Notes under the pieces: generated by a model
Databases searched by the model: none
What the model was told of the DNA's origin: nothing
The model's input: only the letters and a program-made list of their open reading frames with translations
Shown: piece after piece, positions 24,436 through 34,407 of the stretch
Layout of the letters: the number at the start of each line of letters is the position of its first letter
Position numbering within the stretch: the first letter of the stretch is position 1
Made by a program: the position numbers and the translations under genes
DNA from: Bacteroidia bacterium
GTDB lineage: Bacteria > Bacteroidota > Bacteroidia > Flavobacteriales > Flavobacteriaceae
Direction: 5' to 3'
Assembly (NCBI GenBank): GCA_030429455.1
Contig: JAUIFC010000006.1
Location: 1 to 51,391 of the forward strand
DNA length: 51,391 nt

Positions 24436-25674
24436 TTATTCGGTTATGTAGGGGAGTTTGATAATAAATTCTGCACCAGTGCCAGGGCCTTTACTCGTAA
24501 TGCTTAGGGCTCCTTGATGAGTTTCTATGATTTGTTTACAATTGTACAGGCCAAATCCCGTACCGGTTTTTTTATGGGTGTTGCCTTTTTCAAGCAGTTT
24601 TTCAGACAGACTGGGCTCAAAGCCAATAGCATTGTCTTTTATACTTAAGACCACCATTTCGCTCTCTCTGTCGATGCTCAAGTCGATTATTAATTGTTTG
24701 TGTCGGTCTTCTTTTAATTCGTCATAGGCTTCAGCACTATTTTTAAAGGCATTGATCAACACTTGAATCAGTTTTGTTTTATCGCCTTTAATTGGTGGAT
24801 TGTCCAATGGAATATTTCTGCTTATTTCGACACCTCTTTTTACAAGGCTTTGTTCATGAATAGACATGGCATCTTCGATTACCGTGCTTAATTTGAAGGC
24901 GGCGCGTTCTCCTTTTGTCTTCCCTTTTACATAGCTTCGTTGAATATTAAGTATGTCCTGAATGTGACTCGTAGTTTGGTAGAGCTTGTTGATGACGGTT
25001 AAAATATCACCTTCGCGAAACTCAAGACTTTTTCTTAAGGCACTTAAAAACTTTTTTAAAGCAGCACCTTTTCCTCTCCCAAGTGCAGTGTCAAGCGCAT
25101 CAATTTTCTTTTCAAACAAGCCTTCTAGTTTAGATAATTCCGTTTTTTCTTTGCCTTCTGCTTTGGCTTGTAATCGGGCCACATCTGTGCCAAAAGAGGT
25201 TACAGCATTTCCGATATCATGTAATACACCTGTAGCCATTTCTAGTTTTCCAGCTTCTAAAGCCTTGGTTTCGGCAATAGCGCTTAGCTCTTCTTCGACT
25301 TTTACCCTTGCGGAAATATCATTAAAGGCATATTGGTATACTGCTTCATTTATTCTAATGACGGAAAATGCTAAATAAATAGATTCACTTTGGCCTGGAA
25401 AATTTAAGCTTACTCTTTCGTTTTCGAATATTATACCGAAATTATTTTTGAAATTCTTAATGCGTTCCAACCATTCAGGTTTCAAATCTTTGAGTATCGC
25501 AAAAATATCCGTTGTGGAACAGCCGGATTGCATACAAAATGGTATCAAGATTTGACTTGCGGCGGCATTTTGCATCATGATTTGCCCGTTTTGATCCGCC
25601 TTAATAATGCCAAAAGGGCATTGATTAAGAAAATCTACTAGAGCATGAAATTCTTTTTCCGATTCAGTGCGCAT
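24436..25674 (-). CDS. PAS histidine kinase directly downstream of PYP
   Basis: This soluble sensor kinase (412 aa) has a PAS-like domain at about 10-125 that closes with QYAFNDISARVKVEEEL. A short helix leads to an unusual H-box, ATGVLHDIGNAVTS, with His152. The helical hairpin is long (to about 265), with a charged segment around 170-215. The HATPase has the N-box NAFKNSAEAY, G1 as DNAIGF (Ala where Gly is usual) and GTGFGLYNCKQ. It starts ten bases after the pyp stop codon on the same strand, so it is the best candidate for the protein that reads PYP's light state. That partnership is inferred from position only. Confidence 0.9.
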   Translation of the reverse strand: MRTESEKEFHALVDFLNQCPFGIIKADQNGQIMMQNAAASQILIPFCMQSGCSTTDIFAILKDLKPEWLERIKNFKNNFGIIFENERVSLNFPGQSESIYLAFSVIRINEAVYQYAFNDISARVKVEEELSAIAETKALEAGKLEMATGVLHDIGNAVTSFGTDVARLQAKAEGKEKTELSKLEGLFEKKIDALDTALGRGKGAALKKFLSALRKSLEFREGDILTVINKLYQTTSHIQDILNIQRSYVKGKTKGERAAFKLSTVIEDAMSIHEQSLVKRGVEISRNIPLDNPPIKGDKTKLIQVLINAFKNSAEAYDELKEDRHKQLIIDLSIDRESEMVVLSIKDNAIGFEPSLSEKLLEKGNTHKKTGTGFGLYNCKQIIETHQGALSITSKGPGTGAEFIIKLPYITE

Positions 25675-25684
25675 GTGTTAAAGA

Positions 25685-26044
25685 TCAAGACTTTTGAACG
25701 AGCAGATATTGATGGTCTTGGCCTGGACTGCAAAGCATACGCAATTTTACTTTTGTGGGTTGCATCAAGTAAGTGAATATGTAATCAAGCTCTTCATCCA
25801 ATGCAGCCTCTGTATTGTATTTTTCGGCGACCATGAAATTATTTGTACAAGGTGCAACTTGTTGGAAAAAGTCTTTTCCTAAAACTTCTTCAACTTGTTT
25901 TCCAGAAAGGTCCGATTCAAATTTGTTGTAGGCTTTGATCCTGGCATTACGATCCATGCGAATAACACCAAAGTCCAATTGATCCATGTCTTGTTGGCTC
26001 ATTGGTTCTAAGGTTTCAAAAGGTTTGGAAGTGTTAAAAGTCAT
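25685..26044 (-). CDS. pyp: photoactive yellow protein
   Basis: This 119-residue PAS-fold blue-light receptor aligns with Halorhodospira halophila PYP. LDFGVIRMDRNARIKAYN corresponds to that protein's segment around residues 26-43, GKDFFQQVAPCT carries the chromophore cysteine, and YLMQPTKVKLRM matches the strand with the Met100 gate. With a three-residue offset, Tyr42 is Tyr39, Glu46 is Glu43 and Cys69 is Cys66, all kept. Thr50 is Ser47 and Arg52 is Lys49. Met100 corresponds to Met94, after a three-residue shortening of the loop following the cysteine. It is the first gene of the operon PYP / kinase / receiver-kinase / ligase / TAL. The chromophore should be p-coumarate thioester-linked to Cys66. 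Confidence 0.95.
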   Translation of the reverse strand: MTFNTSKPFETLEPMSQQDMDQLDFGVIRMDRNARIKAYNKFESDLSGKQVEEVLGKDFFQQVAPCTNNFMVAEKYNTEAALDEELDYIFTYLMQPTKVKLRMLCSPGQDHQYLLVQKS

Positions 26045-26388
26045 AATTTATATTTATAGAATTAATAAATGTATTTTAACAGTAATAGAAATATTTAAGT
26101 TTAATTTAAAGCTAAAATTACTAAAAAAAACCAAAAACTAAAAACATTTTTTTATGAAATTTTTAGGAATATTCGGTTTTTATTGATTTTAGTTATTCAA
26201 TTGTTTTTCATCTGAATTGGAAAATAATTTTTATGACAAATTTCAATTTTTGATATTGATTTTTTCAATCAATACTCATGTTTGATTGTCGCTATTTATG
26301 AAGAGGTTTTAGTTAAAGAAATTATTTTCATCTTCTGCTCATATATCATTTATGCCTTATATTTAAGCATTGAAATATAACGGAACAA
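26045..26388. other. 344-base divergent control region upstream of pyp
   Basis: Very A/T-rich, between pyp (minus) and a small membrane protein gene (plus). I found no perfect TAnnTTTG on the pyp side; the closest is TAGTTTTT read on the minus strand at 26140-26133. No gene or RNA is visible. Confidence 0.5.
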
Positions 26389-26856
26389 ATGGAAACCATA
26401 ACTGATCTCAAATTGAATGCTAAGTATAAAACCCACAAAAAGATATTTCAGAAATTCAGTAACTTAGAATGTCTTGTTGCCGAAGTTAGAAAAAAGGAAT
26501 TGAAAACTAAAGTAATAACATACATCAATCAACAAATTAGTGAATTCAATGCATGTGCTGAGTCAGAGAAAGAGTATCTCAAACAAATTCGCAAACTTCA
26601 ATATAACATCATCAAGATATTAGAGAAGGAACAACATATTATTCCTAAAGGCTATTACAGAAATAAGTGGTTTGCACTTGGTATGACGACCTTTGGGATA
26701 AGCTTTGGCGTCGTGTTTAGTGTGCTTTTGGATAATTATGCTTTTATTGGTATCGGGTTACCTATTGGAATGAGTATTGGAATGGCCATAGGTGCAGGTA
26801 AGGACAATCAAGCCAAAAAGGAAGGTAGACAGCTAGATATTGATTTGAAATGGTAA
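26389..26856 (+). CDS. small membrane protein with helical N-terminus and glycine-zipper hairpin
   Basis: This 155-residue protein matches no named family that I recognise, although the C-terminal layout is one I associate with flavobacterial hypothetical proteins. Residues 1-90 are charged and helical, probably a coiled coil. Two membrane helices follow (about 95-140): WFALGMTTFGISFGVVFSVL, a short NYAF turn, then a run of Gly every few residues around GIGLPIGMSIGMAIGAG. The tail KKEGRQLDIDLKW is charged. No signal peptide is seen. It is divergent from pyp and could share a control region with it, but nothing links their functions. Confidence 0.78.
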   Translation: METITDLKLNAKYKTHKKIFQKFSNLECLVAEVRKKELKTKVITYINQQISEFNACAESEKEYLKQIRKLQYNIIKILEKEQHIIPKGYYRNKWFALGMTTFGISFGVVFSVLLDNYAFIGIGLPIGMSIGMAIGAGKDNQAKKEGRQLDIDLKW

Positions 26857-26964
26857 AACTTCATATGTTGTTCTGGCAAGAAACAGTCTTGAACTTTTAG
26901 TTGTTAGATGTTGTAAAAACATCAATTTATAACCGATAAGAAATAATAAGTTGAAAAAAATCAG

Positions 26965-27945
26965 TTATGGCAATGTTGGTAAAATAACATTGTCTAATAC
27001 GTGAATCACACCATTGGATCCGGTAACATCTGTAGAAATCACATTTACAACTCTTCCGTTTTGGTCAGTGATGGTAACACCATCTGATGTATTAAGTGTA
27101 ATGGTTTCAGTTTGAAGCGTTACAGGTGTTAGTCCATCTGTTATTTCTCCAGACCTTACCGTCGTGTTTCCTAAAACATGATAAGTCAGAACGTCTGACA
27201 AGAAGGGAAGACTAAGGACATCGTCAATAGTTTCAAGGTTGTCCGTCGTACTTTCGTCCAGAAAAGCTTGAAAGGCTGTGTCGCTAGGCGCAAAAACCGT
27301 AAATGGCGCAGGTGAGGCATCAGAAGAAAGTGTTGTCACTAGATTTTCTTGAATAAGAGCTGTTTCCAGATTAGAAAAATTTGGATTTGCCGCTGCCAAT
27401 GTGACAATGTGAGGTATGCTAATAACCTGGTCAACAACATGAATTGTGCCATTAGAAGCAGTTAAATCTGGACTTGTCACCGTAGCACTTGCATTTAATA
27501 CAACGCCACCATCGACATTGACGTAAATATCAATTTTGTTATCATCACCAGAATAGGTTTCTGCCGCATTGGTTTTATAATATCCATTCGCAAGGTCAGT
27601 AGATTCCACATTTCCAGTAATCACATGATTTAGCAGAATATTTCTGATATCGTCTGAAGAAAAACCACCTAAATCTATAGTCGAAAATGCGTCATCCGTA
27701 GGCGCAAAAACGGTAAATGTTCCAGAGTTTAATACATCAACCAAATCTGCATTAACAAGTGCTTGTTCCAGAGTAGTATGATCAGGGCTATTCGCAATAA
27801 TTTCAAAAGTAGTAGGGTTATTGTTTATAATCTGGCCTGCGTCGTCATTGGTGTCGCATGAGAATATGGCGAAAACAAAAATTAAGGATATTATGATAAA
27901 AACAAGAATTTTACTAATTCTCATATGTAATTGACTTATTGCCAT
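26965..27945 (-). CDS. lipoprotein with two fasciclin (FAS1) domains
   Basis: This is an exported 326-residue lipoprotein. The signal peptide ends in a lipobox at FAIFSC, followed by DTNDD. Two FAS1 domains cover about 45-175 and 180-325. Each has the TFTVFAPTDDAF/FTVFAPSDTAF motif, a central NHV/YHV strand region and the closing SNGTIHVVD/SNGVIHVLD motif. Such proteins sit on the cell surface or in the periplasm and are linked to adhesion. The first ATG is at 27945; the ATG at 27924 (MRISKILVF) gives a tidier signal peptide and may be the true start. It is monocistronic, with a candidate promoter about 80 bases upstream. Confidence 0.9.
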   Translation of the reverse strand: MAISQLHMRISKILVFIIISLIFVFAIFSCDTNDDAGQIINNNPTTFEIIANSPDHTTLEQALVNADLVDVLNSGTFTVFAPTDDAFSTIDLGGFSSDDIRNILLNHVITGNVESTDLANGYYKTNAAETYSGDDNKIDIYVNVDGGVVLNASATVTSPDLTASNGTIHVVDQVISIPHIVTLAAANPNFSNLETALIQENLVTTLSSDASPAPFTVFAPSDTAFQAFLDESTTDNLETIDDVLSLPFLSDVLTYHVLGNTTVRSGEITDGLTPVTLQTETITLNTSDGVTITDQNGRVVNVISTDVTGSNGVIHVLDNVILPTLP

Positions 27946-28026
27946 GCTTTTTTTTACTTTTTTACTAAGTTAACTGAATATTTCCTATAATTATTGTGTA
28001 TTAAATTAACATTAACAAGAAGATTT

Positions 28027-28034
28027 CAAAGTTA
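28027..28034 (-). promoter_or_regulatory. candidate -7 element for the fasciclin lipoprotein
   Basis: The minus strand reads TAACTTTG, fitting TAnnTTTG. It is about 80-100 bases upstream of the two possible start codons. No TTG lies at the usual upstream spacing. Confidence 0.38.
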
Positions 28035-28290
28035 ATTTAACATCTCTAAAATAGACTAATTAAACGTATTTTTCATTTGAATTCGGTCAAAAGTATTATT
28101 TTATCGATTAAAACATTTTTGACGTCGATAAATAAAATGGGGCTTATTTTGTTCATTTATAATATAACCTAAACGTAGCGTTAAATACTGTTAAGGCTTG
28201 TAACTAATTGTTGTTAGGCACGTACAATAAATAGAGTTTTAATTTATTTGAATTAGCCCTTGAATTAAAGATAAAACTTAATCAGAATAT

Positions 28291-28324
28291 AAAAGCCTTT
28301 GGAACATTATAACCAAAGGCTTTT
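28291..28324 (-). terminator. terminator of fabH
   Basis: A perfect 12-base stem, AAAAGCCTTTGG (28291-28302) with CCAAAGGCTTTT (28313-28324), 10-base loop, starting 60 bases past the fabH stop. Its T-rich end falls correctly for minus-strand transcription. It could work in both directions. Confidence 0.82.
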
Positions 28325-28383
28325 CTTTTGCTAAGAGATAAATTACGGTCTAAATTATAGTTGATGAATTAGAGGTTTTTTGA

Positions 28384-29397
28384 CTAAGCCCATTTGATTA
28401 TTGCGCTTCCCCAAGTAAACCCACTTCCAAATGCCGCCAACACAACGCAATCTCCTTTATTTATTTTGCCTTCTTCCCATGCTTCTGCTAAGGCTATAGG
28501 TATAGAAGCAGCAGTTGTATTACCATACCTTTGGATATTGTTATAAACCTGCTCGTCAGATAATCTGAATTTTTTCTGAATAAATTGAGATATTCTTAAA
28601 TTGGCCTGATGCGGAATAAGCATGTCAATGTCTTCTTTATTTAAATGATTGGTCATTAGACCTTCGACTATTGCTTCGCTAAAACGAACGACAGCATGCT
28701 TGAAAACAAACTGTCCATTCATGTATGGATAATAAGAGGTATCGTCGGGGTCATTTTCTTCCATTATGGCGTCTACCCAACGGCCAGTAGATGGGCCTTC
28801 CAAAGCCAGTTCTTTTGCATATTTTCCCTCGGAATGAAGATGTGTCGATAAAATTCCAGTACTTTCATCTTCACTTCGGCTTAGGACAACAGCACCTGCA
28901 CCATCGCCAAAAATTACCGTTACACCTCTACCACGAGTAGAACGTTCTAAACCACCTGAGTGATTTTCGCTGCCTATGACCAAGATGTTTTTGTACATCC
29001 CTGTTTTTATAAACTGGTCTGCCACAGAAAGGCCATAGATAAATCCTGAACATTGATTTCGCACATCAAGCGCTCCAATAGTGTCCATTTCTAATAGTTC
29101 TTGGACTCTAACACCACCACCTGGAAAATACATGTCCGGACTCAACGTTGCAAAAACGATAAAGTCGATATCATCTTTGGAAATTCCAGCGCGCTCCATA
29201 GCTTGTTTGGCCGCTTTTGCTCCCATAATGGATGTGGTGTCGTCGCTTGTTTCCGTATCTATCCATCGTCGTTCTTTAATTCCAGTTCGTTCTTGTATCC
29301 ACTCGTCGGTAGTTTCCATCCATTGTTTTAAATCGTTGTTGGTTACCACATTTTCTGGAAGGTATTTGCCTACTCCTGATATTTTTGACCTGTACAT
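28384..29397 (-). CDS. fabH: beta-ketoacyl-ACP synthase III
   Basis: This 337-residue thiolase-fold enzyme starts fatty acid synthesis by condensing an acyl-CoA with malonyl-ACP. The catalytic cysteine is Cys116 in DVRNQCSGFIYGL, the histidine is in LIPHQANLRI and the asparagine in RYGNTTAASIP. The N-terminal SKISGVGKYLPENVVTN and TTDEWIQERTGIKERRW are family hallmarks. Flavobacteria commonly hold more than one FabH; the position here, away from plsX and rpmF, suggests this may be the second copy. It is monocistronic with a strong terminator. It is not obviously connected to the PYP ligase's carrier domain. Confidence 0.92.
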   Translation of the reverse strand: MYRSKISGVGKYLPENVVTNNDLKQWMETTDEWIQERTGIKERRWIDTETSDDTTSIMGAKAAKQAMERAGISKDDIDFIVFATLSPDMYFPGGGVRVQELLEMDTIGALDVRNQCSGFIYGLSVADQFIKTGMYKNILVIGSENHSGGLERSTRGRGVTVIFGDGAGAVVLSRSEDESTGILSTHLHSEGKYAKELALEGPSTGRWVDAIMEENDPDDTSYYPYMNGQFVFKHAVVRFSEAIVEGLMTNHLNKEDIDMLIPHQANLRISQFIQKKFRLSDEQVYNNIQRYGNTTAASIPIALAEAWEEGKINKGDCVVLAAFGSGFTWGSAIIKWA

Positions 29398-29595
29398 TGT
29401 ATTTTTTAAACTTAATAATTTATTAATGATGCAAAATAGGTAATCTTAAGATTTTAGCATAACTAAAAACAAAACATTAATTATGCATGCATAATAAATA
29501 ATTCGTAAAAATTTTAATTTAGACTATCAATTCCTTAATAATTTCAAAATAATTTAAATCTATTAGGATTGATAAAAATGGTATTGTCAAATTTT

Positions 29596-29603
29596 TATCT
29601 TTG
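29596..29603 (+). promoter_or_regulatory. candidate -7 element for the PASTA-protein operon
   Basis: TATCTTTG fits TAnnTTTG and ends 12 bases before the ATG at 29616, implying a very short leader. The nearest upstream TTG (29569-29571) leaves a 24-base spacer, slightly long. Confidence 0.45.
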
Positions 29604-29615
29604 TATTTTTTCAAA

Positions 29616-30254
29616 ATGAATCTCATAAAATTTATTTTCAGCAAAACTTTTCTTAAACAGATTCTCATTGCTGTTTTAGTTTCAATAGTGCTCATTGTAG
29701 GACTTTTCTACTGGTTGAGCTATTACACTAATCACGATAACTACATTACAGTTCCAGATTTGTCGAAACTAAGCATCGATATTGTAGAGAAAAAGCTGGA
29801 ACAAATGGATTTAGATTATAGAATACTGGATACCATAGCTTTCAACCCAAATTTTCCGCCCTTGTCGGTCATCGATCAAAACCCTAAAGCAGGGCAATCT
29901 GTCAAATCTCAACGGAAAATCTACATTACTGTAAACCCAGATGATTATAAGGAAGTTAAAATAACAGGAAATTTATATGGCAATACGCTTAGGCAAGTAG
30001 AGCCAAGTTTAAGAGCTCTTGGGTTTCAAATAGGCGAAATAACAGAAGAACCTGACATGGCAAAAAACGTAGTTTTGAAACTGCTTCATAACGACACCCT
30101 TGTCGAAGAAGGTTCTAGATTGAAAAAAAGAAGTACCATAAATATCGTTGTTGGCGATGGCAGCTTAAGTTTTGAAGAACAACAAAGACAACAAAAATCT
30201 CAAGATAGCATCGGGAACTCCGATACATCAAAACCTGAAGGTCTTAATGAATAG
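29616..30254 (+). CDS. membrane-anchored PASTA-domain protein
   Basis: This protein has one membrane helix (about residues 12-35, QILIAVLVSIVLIVGLFYWL) followed by PASTA-type repeats in the periplasm. The first runs from ITVPDLSKLSIDIVEKKLEQ to KIYITVNP, the second to INIVVGDG. PASTA repeats bind peptidoglycan fragments in kinases and PBPs, but here no kinase or transpeptidase domain is attached. The ATG at 29616 is preferred over the upstream TTG because that TTG lies inside the probable -7 element. Eight bases overlap the following pseudouridine synthase gene, so the pair is one transcription unit. I associate this pair with flavobacterial genomes. The function is unknown beyond cell-wall association. 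Confidence 0.85.
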   Translation: MNLIKFIFSKTFLKQILIAVLVSIVLIVGLFYWLSYYTNHDNYITVPDLSKLSIDIVEKKLEQMDLDYRILDTIAFNPNFPPLSVIDQNPKAGQSVKSQRKIYITVNPDDYKEVKITGNLYGNTLRQVEPSLRALGFQIGEITEEPDMAKNVVLKLLHNDTLVEEGSRLKKRSTINIVVGDGSLSFEEQQRQQKSQDSIGNSDTSKPEGLNE

Positions 30255-31278
30255 TGAACAGCCAAATACCGAAAGCGATGAGCTCTTCGAACATTATCAT
30301 TTTGTAGCTTCCAAAGGACAAGAACCTTTAAGAATCGATAAGTTTTTAATGAATTTTGTTGAAAATGCCTCACGAAATAAAATTCAGAAAGCGGCGAAAT
30401 CGGGTAACATTTTTGTAAATTCTGTTGCTGTAAAATCTAATTATAAAGTGAAAGCAGGTGATGAGGTAAAGGTTTTAATGTCTTATCCGCCCTATGAAAA
30501 TCTTCTCGAACCGGAAGATATACCTCTAGACATTGTTTTTGAAGATGAACATTTGCTTGTCGTAAACAAACCTGCAGGAATGGTTGTTCATCCTGGCCAT
30601 GGGAATTACTCGGGGACACTTATCAATGCACTTATTTTTCATTTTAATAACCTTCCTAAAAACAGTTCCGATCGCCCTGGTCTTGTTCATCGTATCGATA
30701 AAGATACCAGTGGACTTCTTGTTATTGCAAAGACTGAAGTGACCATGGCGCACTTAACCAATCAGTTTTTTCATAAAACGAGTCAAAGGGAATACCTAGC
30801 CTTAGTTTGGGGTGATGTTGAAATGGATAATGGAACTATCGAAGGCAATATAGGAAGGCATCCCAAAAACCGTTTACAAAACACAGTTTTTCTTGGCGAT
30901 GAAGCCGAAAAAGGAAAACCAGCCGTTACCCATTACCGTGTTGTCGAACGTTTTGGATATGTTACGCTCGTTTCGTGCAAACTTGAAACCGGACGTACGC
31001 ACCAAATCAGAGTGCATATGAAACACATAGGACACACGCTTTTTAACGATGAGCGCTATGGTGGTCATATGATATTAAAGGGAACTAATTTTTCTAAGTA
31101 TAAACAATTTGTAGAGAATTGTTTTTCGGTTTTACCACGTCAAGCTTTGCATGCCAAGACCTTAGGATTCGAACACCCCATATCAGGCGAATTTATGTCG
31201 TTCTCTACAGAATTGCCTGAAGACTTCCAGAGTTGCATTGATAAATGGCGAAACTACGCCAGACACGTCAAATACTAG
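30247..31278 (+). CDS. RluA/RluD-family 23S rRNA pseudouridine synthase
   Basis: This 343-residue enzyme isomerises uridine to pseudouridine in rRNA. An S4 RNA-binding domain (about 28-85) contains LRIDKFLMNF and GNIFVNSVAVKSNYKVKAGD. The catalytic domain has PAGMVVHPGHG and the catalytic aspartate in GLVHRIDKDTSGLLV, then KLETGRTHQIRVHMKHIGH. These are RluD-like features. The start is ATG at 30247, inside the last codons of the PASTA gene; longer in-frame extensions upstream would overlap that gene by over 70 bases and add no domain. The exact rRNA target (RluD-type positions in helix 69 are the usual ones) cannot be decided from sequence alone. Confidence 0.9.
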   Translation: MNSEQPNTESDELFEHYHFVASKGQEPLRIDKFLMNFVENASRNKIQKAAKSGNIFVNSVAVKSNYKVKAGDEVKVLMSYPPYENLLEPEDIPLDIVFEDEHLLVVNKPAGMVVHPGHGNYSGTLINALIFHFNNLPKNSSDRPGLVHRIDKDTSGLLVIAKTEVTMAHLTNQFFHKTSQREYLALVWGDVEMDNGTIEGNIGRHPKNRLQNTVFLGDEAEKGKPAVTHYRVVERFGYVTLVSCKLETGRTHQIRVHMKHIGHTLFNDERYGGHMILKGTNFSKYKQFVENCFSVLPRQALHAKTLGFEHPISGEFMSFSTELPEDFQSCIDKWRNYARHVKY

Positions 31279-31399
31279 TCTGTTTCTAAATTGTATTTTT
31301 AAACTAACTTCATTCAGGTTAATGTTTTGTTTAATCTTTCAGCATTTAATTGTTAGGCGTATTTCAATATTTTAATTTTACAATCCTAAGAACGAAATC

Positions 31400-32161
31400 A
31401 TGAAAATACTATTGTCGCCGGCAAAATCCTTAAATTTAGAAGACGATTATCCAGAGTTTGAACTTTTTGAACCTCAATTTTTAGATAAAACTGAAAAATT
31501 ACATAAAAAGTTGAAAGCCTTGACTCCAAAAAAAATTGGAGACTTAATGTCGATAAGTCCTAATTTGTCAGAGTTGAATTATCAGCGTTTTCAAAGTTTT
31601 GACATCAAACATGATACACATAATTCCAGACCTGCAATTTTCACCTTCGACGGGGATGTTTATGATGGTTTGGATGCCTACACATTAGAAAAAACTGATG
31701 TAGAAAGATTACAAAACCGCTTGAGAATATTGTCGGGATTCTACGGGATTTTACGTCCTTTGGACATGATGCAAGCTTATCGTTTGGAGATGGGTACTTC
31801 GTTAAAAATATACCGGTCCAACAACTTATATGAGTTTTGGAAAAAAGAGCTTACAAATGCATTAAACAAAGAACTATCTTCGGATGAACTTGTGGTCAAT
31901 TTGGCAAGCAAAGAATACTCTAAAGCCATTGATGTTAAAAAGTTAAAAGGACAATGGATAGAGCCTGTTTTTAAAGATTACAGCAAGGGAAAACTTAAAG
32001 TAATCAGTTTTTTTGCCAAAAAAGCCAGAGGAATGATGACGAGATACCTCGCTAAAATAGAACAGCCTGATTTTTCTGATGTTCTAAAGTTTAATGAATC
32101 TAATTATGCCTTTAGCAAAGAAGAAACAAAAACTGAAGTTCAACCTGTCTTTGTACGATAA
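31400..32161 (+). CDS. yaaA: YaaA-family peroxide stress protein
   Basis: This 253-residue protein is a clear YaaA (DUF328) homologue. It begins MKILLSPAKSLNLE, contains PAIFTFDGDVYDGLDAYTL and the conserved GFYGILRPLDMMQAYRLEMGT, then YEFWKKELT and VVNLASKEYSKAI. In E. coli YaaA is induced by peroxide, lowers intracellular free iron and binds DNA. It is 121 bases after the pseudouridine synthase gene and probably has its own promoter. Length and motifs are complete. Confidence 0.92.
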   Translation: MKILLSPAKSLNLEDDYPEFELFEPQFLDKTEKLHKKLKALTPKKIGDLMSISPNLSELNYQRFQSFDIKHDTHNSRPAIFTFDGDVYDGLDAYTLEKTDVERLQNRLRILSGFYGILRPLDMMQAYRLEMGTSLKIYRSNNLYEFWKKELTNALNKELSSDELVVNLASKEYSKAIDVKKLKGQWIEPVFKDYSKGKLKVISFFAKKARGMMTRYLAKIEQPDFSDVLKFNESNYAFSKEETKTEVQPVFVR

Positions 32162-32345
32162 TTTAGTCCTTAATAATACGATTTATAACTTGAAATTACC
32201 GTAATAAATAGGCCTTTTATCCTTTCTACTGCAACATAACAATAAGCCTTAGTTATGGCTATGCTTTATTTTTCTGTATTGTATAAAGAAAAAAATCATC
32301 GATTTCTATTACAGTAATTTTAAATCACAAAAGGTATAAGCATAA

Positions 32346-32374
32346 AAAAAGCTGCCAATTTTTGGCAGCTTTTT
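32346..32374 (-). terminator. terminator of groES-groEL
   Basis: A perfect 13-base stem, AAAAAGCTGCCAA (32346-32358) with TTGGCAGCTTTTT (32362-32374), 3-base loop, 22 bases past the groEL stop. It is symmetric, so it could also end transcripts from yaaA. Confidence 0.88.
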
Positions 32375-32395
32375 ACTTGTTATAAGCTTGATGAA

Positions 32396-34042
<1,647 letters not shown>

Positions 34043-34053
34043 TTAAAGTAAAA

Positions 34054-34329
34054 TTATACGATTGCTAAAATATCATCTTCTCTCATCATCAAATAGTCTT
34101 GACCTTCAAGCTTAAGCTCTGTTCCAGAGTATTTTCCATAAAGAACAGTGTCTCCAACTTTTACAGTCATGTCGTGGTCTTTTTTGCCATTTCCTACAGC
34201 GACTACGATGCCTCTTTGTGGTTTTTCTTTTGCTGAATCAGGGATGATAATACCAGATGCAGTTTTGGTTTCTGCAGCTTGTGGCTCTACAAGCACTCGA
34301 TCTGATAATGGTTGAATTTTTATTGCCAT
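34054..34329 (-). CDS. groES: 10-kDa co-chaperonin GroES
   Basis: This 91-residue GroES has [12 protein letters not shown], the mobile-loop region [18 protein letters not shown], the roof segment and the conserved [16 protein letters not shown] near the C-terminus. It caps the GroEL ring. It is first in the groES-groEL operon, downstream of the secG terminator, so it is transcribed from its own promoter in the 34330-34405 gap. I could not identify that promoter with confidence. Confidence 0.98.
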   Translation of the reverse strand: MAIKIQPLSDRVLVEPQAAETKTASGIIIPDSAKEKPQRGIVVAVGNGKKDHDMTVKVGDTVLYGKYSGTELKLEGQDYLMMREDDILAIV

Positions 34330-34407
34330 TTTTTGTTGATTTTTTAATTAAACTGCTTCCAAAAAGACCAATATTATGCCATTAGCAATAATCTGACAAA
34401 CAAGTAA

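Larger units (their letters stand above)
27946..28383. other. 438-base intergenic region
   Basis: Lies between the fasciclin lipoprotein start and the fabH stop. It contains a -7 candidate (28027-28034, minus) and a strong hairpin (28291-28324). The rest is A/T-rich with no gene or RNA seen. Confidence 0.55.

Noticed and set aside
22929-25378. Several 60-140-codon plus-strand frames opposite the PYP-operon kinases
   Set aside because: Antisense shadows of strongly supported kinase genes; Ser/Phe-rich translations with no motifs.
34330-34407. CIRCE-type heat-shock operator before groES
   Set aside because: No TTAGCACTC-N9-GAGTGCTAA-like inverted repeat is visible.
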